Source of the DNA: DATFVJ01 sp963826515
GTDB lineage: Bacteria > Actinomycetota > Actinomycetes > Streptosporangiales > Streptosporangiaceae
DNA: 64,000 nt
Direction of reading: 5' to 3'
NCBI GenBank assembly: GCA_963826515.1
Contig: CAWGXI010000011.1
Coordinates: forward strand, 5,181 to 69,180
Below the pieces are notes generated by a model. It saw only the letters and a program-made list of their open reading frames with translations, searched no databases and was not told the DNA's origin. The translations under genes were made by a program, and so were the position numbers. This document shows positions 35,180 to 45,075 of this stretch, piece after piece (position 1 is the first letter of the stretch; each line of letters begins with the position of its first letter).

Positions 35180-35758
35180 ATGTCGCTGATAACGAGGAAA
35201 CGACACGCCGAAACCGAGTCGCCCGCCGCAGTTGAGCGCGCCCGCCTAGCCGCGCAACAGGCCGCGCAACAGGCCGCGCAACAACTCGCGCCGGTGGCGA
35301 AGAGCGCGCGGGAGAATGCGTCACACCGGATACATGACGCGCGTGCGTGGGCAGCGCCACGAGTCGAACACGCGGCGAGCAGCGTTCAGGAGAACGTGGC
35401 GCCGAAGGTATCGGCTGCCCTCCAGGTAACCGCACAACGGCTGCAGCCTGCACCGGAGGAATTGAAGGAGCTCGGACGCCGGGCGCGGCGGCGGGCGCTC
35501 GCGGCGTCGCAACAGGTGAGTGCGCAGCGCAGCAAGGCGCTCGCCAAGGCGGACAAGCCCAAGCGGCACTGGCCCAAGCTAATGGGCGGCGTAGCATTCC
35601 TCGCTGCCACCATCGGCGCGATCACGGCGGTGGCCGTGCGGCGCAACAGGGAAAGAATGGAAGCCGATCTCGACGATGCGGCTTTCGCTGGCGCGGAGAC
35701 GGAAGAGGGACGTGCCGATGCCGAGGCTGGATTCGACGGCCAGGTCCGCACCCCCTAG
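35180..35758 (+). CDS. DUF5324-like protein
   Basis: 192 residues of unknown function. Long alanine/glutamine/arginine-rich amphipathic helices (AAQQAAQQAAQQ; later ALAASQQVSAQRSKAL) precede one membrane helix near 130-150 (LMGGVAFLAATIGAITAVAV), and the tail is acidic. This matches the DUF5324 pattern found beside ppiA and rhomboid genes in actinomycetes. GGGAGGATGAG gives a good ribosome site before ATG 35180. Confidence 0.8.
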   Translation: MSLITRKRHAETESPAAVERARLAAQQAAQQAAQQLAPVAKSARENASHRIHDARAWAAPRVEHAASSVQENVAPKVSAALQVTAQRLQPAPEELKELGRRARRRALAASQQVSAQRSKALAKADKPKRHWPKLMGGVAFLAATIGAITAVAVRRNRERMEADLDDAAFAGAETEEGRADAEAGFDGQVRTP

Positions 35759-35788
35759 CTACTAGCCAAAGTTCGACGGCACGCGCAT

Positions 35789-35825
35789 CCTCAGGGCCCG
35801 CGTCCTCAGGGCGCGGGCCCTGAGG
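35789..35825 (+). terminator. Strong hairpin after the DUF5324 gene
   Basis: Perfect 14-bp arms (CCTCAGGGCCCGCG and its complement) around a 9-base loop, 30 bases past the stop. No T-run. A further string of related GGGCCC/CCTGAGG motifs continues to about 35890. Confidence 0.6.
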
Positions 35826-36285
35826 GCCCGGGTCCTGAGGGTGCGCGCCCTGCGTGCGCGGGTCCTGACGGCGCGCGCCCTGATAGCAGGGTGTCCTGCC
35901 TCCTGAGCCCAGGGTGGGCTGATGCCGCCTGCGACAGCGTGCGCACGCTATGCCGAAATGGCGCCGCCCAATCGGGTCGTCGGCTCACCTGGGCACGCCA
36001 GGCCACCGGGAAACTTAGCCTCAGCAGCTGACCAGTTCCGGGCTCTGGTTCAGGATCTGCGCGCGTGGAGTAATGAACCTACTGTACGCATCGTCGGCAT
36101 CAGGAAGGAAAACCGCTGCGCGATGGCAGTTCTGGAATGCCAGCCGACCGGTGTGGAGTGCGACCGCTAGGCTAGGCGCACGCGAACCAGGCGACGCGCC
36201 CGGTCACGGCCGTGCTTCTGATGCGCTGCGTTGCGGATTGCCGGGAAAGCTCCGTAGCCGGGACGTTTCGTGCCTGCGCTTGAGG
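35826..36285. other. Intergenic, no gene seen
   Basis: After the hairpin and its imperfect GC-rich repeats, about 400 bases lack a convincing open frame on either strand. The tRNA genes often found in this neighbourhood of actinomycete chromosomes were looked for and not seen. Confidence 0.5.
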
Positions 36286-36897
36286 CTATGCCAGGACCAG
36301 GAACTGGAAGTTGTCCCGCCCCGCCGAACGCTCCAGCGTGTTCTTAATGCGTGCCGCGTTGTCGTTGGGGCCCTGGATGAAGAAGGGCTTGCCCTCGCGC
36401 CCGAAGCCGATGGCGCTCGGCCCGGCCCATGGTCCGAGATGATCGGTGGTCTTCTCGAAGCCGGGGGCGGGCTCGAAGCCGAGGGCTCGCGCGTATTCGG
36501 CGGCTCCGAACACTAGGTGGCGCGCCAGCTCGGCCGGTGCTTCTTGCGGACGGCCCTCGTAGGCGGAGAAGAATCGGCGGGTGAATGCGGGCAGGGCGTG
36601 CCCGTCCATCACCCGTGGGCCGATGACGTCCTTCACCCCCAGGCAATAGACGTCAACCAGGTAGCCGCAGACCGAAGCCCTGCCGCGTCCCTCGTCGCGC
36701 GCTACCAGCACGCTCACCAGGCCTGACGCGCCAGAGTCAGCAGCACCGACGTCGGGCCACCCGGGGTGGCCTTCGACCGTGAGCCCCTCCCTCCATCCTG
36801 GGCTCACCCAGCATCCGATGATCTCGCGCTCCGGAGCGTTCGCCCGGTCCTCTGCGGCGATTGCCCTGACCAGCGGAACTACCACCGCCGGCCGCAA
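36286..36897 (-). CDS. Conserved protein of unknown function
   Basis: 203 residues, cytoplasmic, no signal. Recognisable conserved blocks: IIGCWVSPGWREGL, a strand VSVLVARDEGRG, VDVYCLGVKDVIGPRV in the middle, LARHLVFGAAEYARALGFEP, and GREGKPFFIQGPNDNAARI near the end. I have seen this pattern in uncharacterised bacterial proteins, including some with SEC-C or YecA-like contexts, but cannot assign a function. The ATG at 36897 is tentative. It stands alone, divergent from the DUF222 gene. Confidence 0.6.
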   Translation of the reverse strand: MRPAVVVPLVRAIAAEDRANAPEREIIGCWVSPGWREGLTVEGHPGWPDVGAADSGASGLVSVLVARDEGRGRASVCGYLVDVYCLGVKDVIGPRVMDGHALPAFTRRFFSAYEGRPQEAPAELARHLVFGAAEYARALGFEPAPGFEKTTDHLGPWAGPSAIGFGREGKPFFIQGPNDNAARIKNTLERSAGRDNFQFLVLA

Positions 36898-37260
36898 GCC
36901 GAGGGCGCGGCTATCTGTTTCGGAGTCAGGCCCTGTCCACGCAGCGCGCGCACCGGCCCCATCAGCTCATTGCGGTCCATACCGGTATCGTCCAACGAAG
37001 CCGGCCCACGCTGCAGTTGCGACACGCCGCAAATCCGGACAGCAACCCCCGGGGGGAGTGGTGCTGGTCCGCGAAACCAGCACCAGCGGATACGACCTGG
37101 CCCTGGCCAGCGCGGACGTGGCCGCATCGCCCAGGCACGTCATCGCACGTGTCCAGGACGCTGCAGCCTCGCAGCTGCGAAAGTCGAGCGGTTTGCGAGG
37201 CCCGGGATTGTCAGACCGGCCCGATAGCATGTTCGAAGACAGCTGGTTTTGCGGGGCATG
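36898..37260. other. Upstream region of the DUF222 gene
   Basis: The DUF222 reading frame stays open through here, but the strong ribosome site at 37261 places the true start later. No other feature recognised. Confidence 0.5.
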
Positions 37261-37273
37261 GGAGGTGACCACG

Positions 37274-39817
37274 ATGTCGGGTACGAGGAAGGACCGCTAC
37301 TCGGCGCGGGTTCCGCCCGCCTCGCAGGCGCAGTCCATAAGGCAACCCGGCCCTACCGCTCGTCCGGGCCCCGCCCGAGATGTCGCCCAAACCGCATGTC
37401 CCGGTTCTGCCACCCCCTCAGCCGTTTCCACCGTTTCCGGCCGTGTCACCCCTCAAGTCCCGACCGCGGATCGGGCTGGCTTCCCGTCTGCACCTGCCGC
37501 GTGTGCTGGTGGGGTGGATCTGGTGGAGCCGACGGTTGCGGAGTTGTGGGGGCTGGCGCCGGATGTGGATGCTGATCCGGTTGATGGGATGGAGGCTGAT
37601 TTGCCGCGTGAGGTGCTGGTTGCAGGGCTTGCTGAGGAGGCGGTGCGGGAGCGGTGGGTGCCGCCGGAGCTGGCGCTGGCGTTCCCGGCTGGGCTGATGT
37701 TGGGTGGCGTGGGCGCGGATGCCGGGCCTGGTGGTGGCGGGCCTGGTGGTGGCGGGTTTTGTGGTGGCGGGGTTTTGGATGAGATGGCGCCGGGGGCGGT
37801 GCTGGCCGGGTTCGCCGGGGATGCGCAGGCCGCGGGGCTGGGAGTGTTGTCGGATGACGAGCTGACCGGGGTGTTGTGTGCGTGGCGGCGACTGGGGTCG
37901 TGGGCGGCGGCGGGGCAGTTCACGGCGGTCAGCGAGTTGGCGGCGCGGCGGGCGGCGGAGGCGGCGGAGCTGGGCCAAGATCTCGGCCGGGCGTTGCTGG
38001 CGGCCGAGGCGGAGCTTGCGTGTGCGCTGACCTTGACCCAGCGCGGCGCGCAGACGTTGCTGGATCGTGCTGGTGACCTGGCGCGGCTGCCGGGCACGGC
38101 GGCGGCGCTGGCGGCGGGGGTGATCGACGAGTTCCGTGCCCGGGTGATCGCTGACCAGCTCGCTGACCTGGACGTGGCGGCGGCCCGGCGGGTGGAGGTG
38201 AAGCTGCTGGAGCGGGCCGGGGCGCAGACGTCCGGCCAGCTGCGGGCCGCGTGCGTGCGGGCGGTATTCGCGGCCGATCCGGGCGCGGTGCGCAGGCGCC
38301 GGGAAAGGGCGCAGCGTGAGGCCCGGGTCGAGACGTGGCAGGAGCCGTCCGGTACCGCGTCCATCGCGGGGCGTGATCTGCCGCCGGCTGACGTGCTGGC
38401 CGCGGACAAGCGGATCGACGCGCTGGCCAGGCGGCTGAAGAAGGCAGGCGCCGACGCCGGCCTGGACCAATTGCGCGCCGGGGTGTACGTGTCCTTGCTG
38501 ACCGGCGCCCCGCTGGAACGGCTCCTCACCTGCGCCGCCAGCAGCGGCACGGCCGAGAACACGGCCGCCGCCACCGCCGGAACATCACCTCCCGAACACC
38601 CCGGCGCCGAGCCCGCATCCGGCCCCGGGCCTGCACCCGACCCCGCGCCCGATCCCCAATCGGCATCCGGTCCCGGCCCCGGGCTCGCGCAAGACTCCGG
38701 GCCTGCACTCGGTCCCCAGCCTCCATCCGGTCCCGGCCCCGGGCTGGCGCAAGACTCCGGGCCCGCACACGGCTCCGGGCCCGCACCCGATCCCGGGTCC
38801 GATCCCCAGCCCGCACCCGATCGCGGTCCCGCGCCCGATCCTGGGCCTGGATCCGGCGCCGGGCCCGATCCTGGGCTCGCGCACGACTCCGCGCCCGCAC
38901 CTGGCGGCGGGCCCGATCTCGGGTCCGGGCAGGGCCCGGAGCCTGTCTGCGGTCCCAGGCCTGCGTTTGGCGCTGGCGGGTGGCTTGACGGTCAGCCGGG
39001 CCTGGTCGGCCGGATCAACCTGACCCTGCCGCTGGCCACTTTGCTGGGCTCGGCCGAGGTCCCGGGCGAGGTCGGGGGATTCGGGCCGGTTGACGCCCCG
39101 ACCGCCCGGCAGCTCGCTGGGTGGGCCGCCGGGGATCCGGCGACCCGCTGGTGCATCACGTTGACCGGACCGGACGGCCAGGTCGTCGGCCACGGCTGCG
39201 CCACGCCCGGCCGGGCACGCGCCCCGGACAGTGGCCCCCGAGCCCGCACCACCGGCCGCCGCGGCAGCAGCGAAGACACCAGCGGCCCCGGGGAAGACCC
39301 GGACGCCCGCGGCGGCCCCGCCGCCGGCGGCGGCGGAGGACCCGCCGGCACCGGAGGCGGAGGCCCGGGCGGCGCTCGCAACGCAGGTCCCGGCGCCAGC
39401 GCGGGCCCCGCCGCCAGCGCGGGCAGCCGCGGAGACAGCGCCCGAAGCGATGACGCCTCGGGAGGCAGCGAGCGCCGGTGGCACCTGGAAGCCAACATCG
39501 AACCACTGGCCACGGGCGGCTGCACCCACCAGCGGGAGGTCCCCGGCTACACGCCCCCACCGTCGCTGCGCCATCTCATCGAGGTCCGCGACAAAATCTG
39601 CAGCTTCCCCACCTGCCGCCGCACGGCCGAGCAGTGCGATCTCGATCACACCCTCGCCTACCACAACGGCGGCCGGACCTGCCCATGTAACCTCCATCCC
39701 CTGTGCCGCCGGCATCACGAGGTCAAACAGGCCCAGGGTTGGCAGCTGACCCAGCCGGAACCTGGCATCCTGTGCTGGACGACCCCGTCCGGGCGCAGCT
39801 ACCGGACAACCCGATAA
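37274..39817 (+). CDS. DUF222 / HNH endonuclease-domain protein (13E12-type)
   Basis: 847 residues. The DUF222 region (about 200-430) is alpha-helical: VLCAWRRLGSWAAAGQFTA, LAAEAELACALTLTQRGAQ. A 150-residue Gly/Pro/Asp/Ala low-complexity insert follows (repeated GPGLAQDSGP), then a conserved strand block, another Gly-rich stretch, and the C-terminal HNH motif: CSFPTC, DLDHTLAYHNGG, CRRHHEVK. The architecture is that of the 13E12 repeat family of actinobacteria, often multicopy and mobile-like; nuclease activity is inferred. GGAGGTGA at 37261 places the start at ATG 37274. Confidence 0.88.
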   Translation: MSGTRKDRYSARVPPASQAQSIRQPGPTARPGPARDVAQTACPGSATPSAVSTVSGRVTPQVPTADRAGFPSAPAACAGGVDLVEPTVAELWGLAPDVDADPVDGMEADLPREVLVAGLAEEAVRERWVPPELALAFPAGLMLGGVGADAGPGGGGPGGGGFCGGGVLDEMAPGAVLAGFAGDAQAAGLGVLSDDELTGVLCAWRRLGSWAAAGQFTAVSELAARRAAEAAELGQDLGRALLAAEAELACALTLTQRGAQTLLDRAGDLARLPGTAAALAAGVIDEFRARVIADQLADLDVAAARRVEVKLLERAGAQTSGQLRAACVRAVFAADPGAVRRRRERAQREARVETWQEPSGTASIAGRDLPPADVLAADKRIDALARRLKKAGADAGLDQLRAGVYVSLLTGAPLERLLTCAASSGTAENTAAATAGTSPPEHPGAEPASGPGPAPDPAPDPQSASGPGPGLAQDSGPALGPQPPSGPGPGLAQDSGPAHGSGPAPDPGSDPQPAPDRGPAPDPGPGSGAGPDPGLAHDSAPAPGGGPDLGSGQGPEPVCGPRPAFGAGGWLDGQPGLVGRINLTLPLATLLGSAEVPGEVGGFGPVDAPTARQLAGWAAGDPATRWCITLTGPDGQVVGHGCATPGRARAPDSGPRARTTGRRGSSEDTSGPGEDPDARGGPAAGGGGGPAGTGGGGPGGARNAGPGASAGPAASAGSRGDSARSDDASGGSERRWHLEANIEPLATGGCTHQREVPGYTPPPSLRHLIEVRDKICSFPTCRRTAEQCDLDHTLAYHNGGRTCPCNLHPLCRRHHEVKQAQGWQLTQPEPGILCWTTPSGRSYRTTR

Positions 39818-39980
39818 GCCAGCCACCTGCCCAGCCGATGAGCGCAACCCTCATTGGCATCCCTGCTGCCCTTGCGGGGCTCGCGGCTGCGGGCTACGGC
39901 CTTTCGAGTACTCGCGCTCGGCGACCACAAAGCCAGAGCTTGCGGGGGGTGGCTTGTCTCGGCTCTGCGATTATGCGTGG

Positions 39981-40793
39981 ATGGCCAGCGAACCCGATCG
40001 TGATTATCAACTTGACGCCGCCGCAGCGTCGCGGAATGGACGTCCGCGGGGCGGGCAGGTAGCCCTTGTCACGGGAGGCTCAGCCGGACTTGGCCTAGCA
40101 ATCGCCACCGCGCTGGCGGACGCCGGCTCCGACGTCGTGCTCGCTAGCCGGTCGGAAACGCGCTGCAAGCGGGCCGCTGCTCGCCTGTCTGGCCAGTCCG
40201 GGCGCATCGTGCAAGGCAGGGGCTGTGACGTCACCGACGAACGCGCGGTGGCGGACCTTGTGGACGGGGTCCTTATCGACCACGGTCAGCTCGACGTGCT
40301 TGTGACCAGCGCTGGAGTGCAGGCTCGTGGCACGCTTGACCAGCTCGACGTGGCGGTCTTGCGGGCCTGCCTGGAGGTCAATGTCGTGGGAACCTGGCTG
40401 GCCTGCCGTGCTGCCGCCAAGCCCATGCGCGCGGCCGGATACGGCCGCATCCTCACCCTCGCAAGCGCCCTCGGGGTGGTCGGCGCAACGGCCCGGGCCG
40501 GCTACGCAGCGAGCAAGGGCGCCGTCATCCAGCTCACCCGCAGCCTCGCGGTAGAGCTCGCCGGAACCGGGATCACAGTCAACGCGCTCGCCCCAGGACC
40601 GTTCCGCACTCCGCTCAACGCCGACATGGACGACGATCCGCAGGTACAGCGCTTTCTCACCAACGATGTTCCCCTCGGCCGATGGGGTGCGCCTGAGGAA
40701 CTTGCCGGTGCCGCGCTCCTGCTCACCGACCAGCGCTCCAGTTACCTTACCGGCGTCATCCTTCCCGTCGACGGTGGTTGGACCGCACACTAA
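39981..40793 (+). CDS. Short-chain dehydrogenase/reductase
   Basis: 270 residues, classical SDR. Cofactor loop TGGSAGLG, SAGVQ in place of NNAG, a serine in LASALG, the catalytic YAASK and LAPGPFRTPLN after it. The pattern GYAASKGAVIQLTRSLAVEL is close to gluconate 5-dehydrogenase-like enzymes; the ASRS segment after strand 2 suggests NADP use. Start ATG 39981 (MASEPDRD). No pathway neighbours. Confidence 0.9.
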   Translation: MASEPDRDYQLDAAAASRNGRPRGGQVALVTGGSAGLGLAIATALADAGSDVVLASRSETRCKRAAARLSGQSGRIVQGRGCDVTDERAVADLVDGVLIDHGQLDVLVTSAGVQARGTLDQLDVAVLRACLEVNVVGTWLACRAAAKPMRAAGYGRILTLASALGVVGATARAGYAASKGAVIQLTRSLAVELAGTGITVNALAPGPFRTPLNADMDDDPQVQRFLTNDVPLGRWGAPEELAGAALLLTDQRSSYLTGVILPVDGGWTAH

Positions 40794-41016
40794 ACTAAGC
40801 GATCGTTCCCCGGATCTCAGGCTCGCGTCGGGCCGCTTCCGCGAGGTCCCGCGCCCGCCCCCACGATTCACCCGCTGGTAGCGATCACGTCGCCGCTGGC
40901 CGCGCCGGTCATCCATGGGTGTCTGGGAGGTGCTCGCATAACCCGCGGCCCGGCCGGGCAACAGTAGGGTGTACGACTAAATCGTGAGGTGCTTGGTCCA
41001 GGCAGGTCATGCGGCT

Positions 41017-41043
41017 AGTCTGAGTGATGTTGTCACTCAGACT
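41017..41043 (+). repeat. Perfect 11-bp hairpin in the transposase leader
   Basis: AGTCTGAGTGA, loop TGTTG, TCACTCAGACT. It ends about three bases before the GGGAGGG ribosome site of the ISKra4-associated first gene, so a transcript entering the element would place it next to the start. Confidence 0.85.
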
Positions 41044-41055
41044 GGGAGGGCGGAC

Positions 41056-41481
41056 GTGGCTGACTTCTCCGGGCGTGACCTGGCGTGGCTGGAGCGCCGG
41101 CGCGGCGAGCTGTTCGCCCTTATCTCCCAGGTCGGGGACTTCCGGCGGGGCGCGCTGAACGTGGTGTGGCGCAAGTGCGGCAAGCCGAACTGCGCCTGCG
41201 CGCAGCCCGGGCACCGCGGTCACGGGCCGCAGTACAACCTGACGCGGCGCATCGGAGGCAAGACCCTGAACGTGCACCTGAAACCCGGGCCGGAACTGGA
41301 GAAGACCGAGCGGGAAGTCGCCGAGCACCGGCGGTTCGCCGATCTGGTGGAGGAGGTGACGGCGGTCAGCGAGGCGATCTGCACGGCGCGGCCGGCGTCG
41401 GCCGGCGCGGCGCCCCCTCCGGCGGAGGGGCAAAGGGGGGGCTCTCGGAGGACCTCGAGGAGATCGCCGCCGCCGAGATAA
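41056..41481 (+). CDS. DUF6788-type first ORF of an ISKra4-family element
   Basis: About 141 residues from GTG 41056 behind GGGAGGGCGG. Body: RDLAWLERRRGELFALISQV, then VWRKCGKPNCACAQPGHRGHGPQYNL, a small cysteine cluster typical of the DUF6788 proteins that precede ISKra4 transposases. At 41432-41441 (AAAGGGGGGG) a -1 shift would leave this frame and enter LSEDLEEIAAAEITG, the start of the transposase proper. The frame's own end is arginine-rich and probably not functional. Confidence 0.7.
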   Translation: MADFSGRDLAWLERRRGELFALISQVGDFRRGALNVVWRKCGKPNCACAQPGHRGHGPQYNLTRRIGGKTLNVHLKPGPELEKTEREVAEHRRFADLVEEVTAVSEAICTARPASAGAAPPPAEGQRGGSRRTSRRSPPPR

Positions 41482-42814
41482 CCGGGCTGGCCGGGCTCGC
41501 CGCGGGCATGCTGGGCTCGGGCCAGGCGCTTGGCGTGCTGGAGCAGGCGATGCGCGCCGCGCTCACCTCAGCCGGCGCCCGGCTGCTTCAGGCCGTGCTG
41601 GCCGGCGAGGACGGATACGCGCTGGCCCGCATGCCGGCTGCGGGAACGGCCACCAGGCCGTCTACGCGGGCTGCCGCGACAAGACCGTCACCACCGTGCT
41701 CGGCCCGGTGCGGCTTACGCGTGCGTGGTATCACTGCGGGCAGTGCGGTCACGGGTTCGCTCCCCGCGACCAGCAGCTCGGCGTGGCGGGCGCGTCACTA
41801 TCGCCGGGCCTGGCCGAGATGACCGCCCTGGCCGGCGCCGAGGTCTCCTTCGGCCGCGCCGCCGGCCTGCTGTCCGCCCTGGCCGGGATCACCATCAGCG
41901 CACGGACGATCGAGCGGTCCGCCGAGGCCTCCGGCGCCGCCGCGCGGTCCGCCGCAGCAGCTGAGGCCGCCGCGATCCGCGCCCGCGCCATCGTCCCGCT
42001 GCCCCCGGCCGAGCCCGTCCCCGACATGCTGTATGTCGAGGCCGGCGGCACCGGCGTGCCGGTCCGCGCCAGCGAGACCGAGGGCCGCCAGGGCAAAGCC
42101 GGCGACGGCAAGGCCGGCACCCGCGAGGTCAAGCTCGCCCGGCTGTTCACCGTGTCCCGCCTGGATGACGACGGCAGGCCCGTGATGGGCCCCGGCTCCT
42201 CCACCTACGTGGCCACCTTCGCCGGCAAGGACGCCCTCGCGGGACTCGTCGAAGCCGAGTACCTGCGCCGCGGCGGCGACCACCACAGGCAGGTCGTCGC
42301 CCTCGGTGACGGCGCCGCCTGGATCTGGACCATGGCCGGGGCCCTCTACCCCCAGGCCACCCACATCACCGACATCTACCACGCCCGCGAGCACCTCACC
42401 GACCTGGCAAGCCACCTGGCGTTCATCACCCCCGACCCGGCGCGATGGCTGGCCGACCGGAACGCCGAGCTCGACGCCGGGAACATCGACGCGATCATCG
42501 ACGCCGCCAGCGCCTACCCCCTCGACGGCATAAAGGCCAGCGACCTGGAACGAAAGCTCGGCTACTTCCGCAGCAACGCCCACCGGATGCACTACGCCCG
42601 GTTCCAGAAGCTCGGCATGTTCATCGGCTCGGGCGCCATCGAAGGCGGCATCAAGGCCATCGTCGTCCAGCGCGCCAAGCAGTCCGGCATGCACTGGACC
42701 GTCGAGGGCGCCGCCGACATCATCGCCCTGCGCTGCCAGCACGCCAGCGGCCGGTGGGACGAGCTGTGGTCATCTGGCACCTTCACCCCGGCCGGGCTGC
42801 GCGCCGCCATCTGA
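41433..42814 (+). pseudogene. ISKra4-family transposase, frameshifted
   Basis: Begins LSEDLEEIAAAEITGLAGLAA in one frame and continues as GCGNGHQAVYAGCRDK, RAWYHCGQCGHGFAPRD, then the catalytic part with DMLYVEAGGTGVP, VVALGDGAAWIW, ITDIYHAREHL and GSGAIEGGIKAIVVQRAKQSG. The two parts are in different frames; an extra GC near 41618-41621 (ACGCGCTGG) explains the break. The long frame 41696-42814 still holds the DDE-like core. Terminal inverted repeats not identified. Confidence 0.8.
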
Positions 42815-42938
42815 CAGACAGCAAGACTCAGACACAAAGGCAGCAGGCCCTGGCAAGATCATCTCCAACAAAGCCGTCGTGCACCCGCAACAGTACGGGC
42901 ACGCCCATACTGTCAGTGCCGTCGGGCACAATGCGAGA

Positions 42939-44750
42939 GTGCTGCTCAATGACTTGGTGCAGACCTCTGTGGCGGTTGCGGCTACCTCGTCGCGCCGCGC
43001 CAAGATTGAGGCGATCGCGAACCTGCTGCGCCGCGCGGAACCTGCGGAGGTGCCTGTGGCGGTCGCATTCCTTTCCGGGGAATTTCGCCAGCGCCAGATC
43101 GGCGTCGGCTATGCGGCACTGCGGGACATCGCAGGCGGCTCGTGGCCCGGTGGGCAAACTGCCACCCAGGCGGACACTTCTGTCCCGGCAGACCCAGGCC
43201 GGGCAGACCCAGGCCGGGCAGACCCAGGCCGGGCAGACCCAGGCCGGGCAAGCGGTGGCGTCACGGGCACCGCAGATCCTGCGGGCGCTCCGGGCGGTAT
43301 CGTACGGCCGCCCGCACTCACCCTTTCCGAGGTCGACGCGCTATTCGCGCGGATCGGCTCGGCCGCAGGCGCGGGATCGCAAGCGGAACGGCGCCGACTG
43401 CTCGCCGCCCTGTTCGGGGGAGCAAACGACGCCGAGCGGTCTTTTCTGACGCGGCTTGTGGCCGGCGACCTGCGCCAGGGTGCGCTCGAGGGCGTCATGG
43501 TCGAGGCAATCGCTTCGGCCGCGGACGTCCCTGCCCCCGAGGTGCGCCGCGCGCACATGCTCGGCGGGTCATTGCTCGCCGTCGCCTCGGCGGCGCTGGC
43601 CGCGGGCCAAGGCGCCACCGCACAAGACGGTGCGGGCCCGGCGGGCGTGCGCGCCGTTCCGGCCGCGCGCACCACACCGGCCGCGGCGCTCACTGCGCTA
43701 CGCAGCTTCCGGCTACACGTCGGGCGGCCCCTGCAGCCGATGCTGGCGGGTTCCGCCGATAACGTCCGGACAGCGTTCGAGCGTGTCTGCCCCGCGGCGG
43801 TGGAGTGGAAGATCGACGGGATCAGGGTCCAGGTCCACAAGGATGGCAGCGACGTTGCCGTCTTCACCCGCACTCTCGACGACATCACCGCCCGGGTACC
43901 AGAAGTGGTCACGGCGGTGACCGCACTGCCTGCCCGATCCGCGGTTCTGGACGGCGAGATCATCGCGCTCGGATCGGACGGGCGGCCCCGCCCCTTCCAG
44001 GTGACAGCCGGGCGCACGGGAAACCGCCGTGACGTCGCCAGGCTGGCCGCGGAGGTGCCGCTGACCGCGTTCTTCTTCGACCTGCTGCACCTGGACGGCG
44101 CCGATTTGGTCGATGCGCAAAGCGCGCAGCGGTACGCGCAGCTTGCCGCCACCGTGCACAGCGATCTCGTCATCCCGCGCATCGTCACAGAAAAGGCGAC
44201 CGAGGCGTCGGGATTCTTCGAGGACGCAGTCGCGCGTGGTCACGAGGGAGTGCTCGTAAAGGCCCTCGACTCGCCCTATGCGGCGGGGCGCCGTGGTGCC
44301 GGATGGATCAAGGTAAAACCCCGGCATACGCTCGATCTCGTGGTGGTCGCCGCCGAGTGGGGTCACGGCAGGCGCCGCGGCTGGCTGTCGAACCTGCACC
44401 TTGCCGCTCGTGATCCTGTCAGCGGCGGGCACGTGATGCTCGGCAAGACTTTCAAGGGCCTAACAGACGAGATCCTTACGTGGCAAACCGCGCGCCTGCT
44501 CGAGCTAGCCGATCCGCCCCGCAGTGGTTCTGGAGCGGAGGCCGGCAACGCAGGCTGGGTCCTCCGGGTCCGGCCCGAACTGGTCGTAGAGATCGCCTTC
44601 GACGGCGTGCAGAGCAGCTCTCGATATCCCGGTGGCCTCGCGCTGCGGTTCGCACGCGTCATCAGGTACCGCCGGGACAAGCGCGCCGCGGACGCCGACA
44701 CGATCGACACGGTCAGGCGGATCGCAGGAGAGGCAGGCGTGTGGGCCTAA
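42939..44750 (+). CDS. ligB: ATP-dependent DNA ligase LigB
   Basis: About 603 residues. The N-terminal LLNDLVQTSVAVAATSSRRAK closely follows mycobacterial LigB (Rv3062). The DNA-binding domain is interrupted by an ADPGR repeat. Adenylation motif I is EWKIDGIRVQVHKDG with the nucleophilic lysine, followed by DGEIIAL (motif III), FFFDLLHLDG, EGVLVKALDSPY (motif IV) and GWIKVKP (motif V). A C-terminal OB domain follows. It seals nicks in DNA repair. GTG 42939 is chosen because the family's N-terminus starts there. Confidence 0.93.
   Translation: MLLNDLVQTSVAVAATSSRRAKIEAIANLLRRAEPAEVPVAVAFLSGEFRQRQIGVGYAALRDIAGGSWPGGQTATQADTSVPADPGRADPGRADPGRADPGRASGGVTGTADPAGAPGGIVRPPALTLSEVDALFARIGSAAGAGSQAERRRLLAALFGGANDAERSFLTRLVAGDLRQGALEGVMVEAIASAADVPAPEVRRAHMLGGSLLAVASAALAAGQGATAQDGAGPAGVRAVPAARTTPAAALTALRSFRLHVGRPLQPMLAGSADNVRTAFERVCPAAVEWKIDGIRVQVHKDGSDVAVFTRTLDDITARVPEVVTAVTALPARSAVLDGEIIALGSDGRPRPFQVTAGRTGNRRDVARLAAEVPLTAFFFDLLHLDGADLVDAQSAQRYAQLAATVHSDLVIPRIVTEKATEASGFFEDAVARGHEGVLVKALDSPYAAGRRGAGWIKVKPRHTLDLVVVAAEWGHGRRRGWLSNLHLAARDPVSGGHVMLGKTFKGLTDEILTWQTARLLELADPPRSGSGAEAGNAGWVLRVRPELVVEIAFDGVQSSSRYPGGLALRFARVIRYRRDKRAADADTIDTVRRIAGEAGVWA
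43188..43247 (+). repeat. Four 15-bp repeats in ligB
   Basis: Four perfect GCAGACCCAGGCCGG units encode ADPGR repeats between the N-terminal segment and the rest of the DNA-binding domain. In frame. Confidence 0.95.
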
Positions 44751-44773
44751 GGCATGTCTCGCAGGTCCGCGGA

Positions 44774-45075
44774 TCGGCGCTACCTGCCGCTGCCCGGAGG
44801 CGGGGCGATCTTGTCTATCTCGGCGAGCTGGTCCGCGCTCGGCTGCCACAGGCCAGCCTCCGCGTTCTCCCTGACCTGTGAAGGTGACATGGCACCGGCG
44901 ATGACGGACGTGCAGCCCTGCTGCGCCGCCAAACCGCCGATAGCTACCTGGAGCAGCCTTAGCCCCGGCCCTGCGCCCAGTCGGCGAGCGCTTCGACACG
45001 ATCCAGTTCTCGTCCCTGACATAACCAGGCGCTTCGCGGTCTGCTGCCTGCGGCGCCGGCTGCCCGTGCCGCATT
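44774..45075 (-). pseudogene. Aldo/keto reductase C-terminal remnant (copy A)
   Basis: About 90 codons of an aldo/keto reductase: LLQVAIGGLAAQQGC, TSVIAGAMSPSQVRENAEAG, PSADQLAEID. The upstream barrel with the catalytic tyrosine is missing. Compared with copy B it has further small deletions around 44965 and 45035. Confidence 0.75.

Noticed and set aside
37453..39847. Long minus-strand frames opposite the DUF222 gene
   Set aside because: Alanine/serine/proline shadows of a GC-biased gene that has its own ribosome site and HNH motif.
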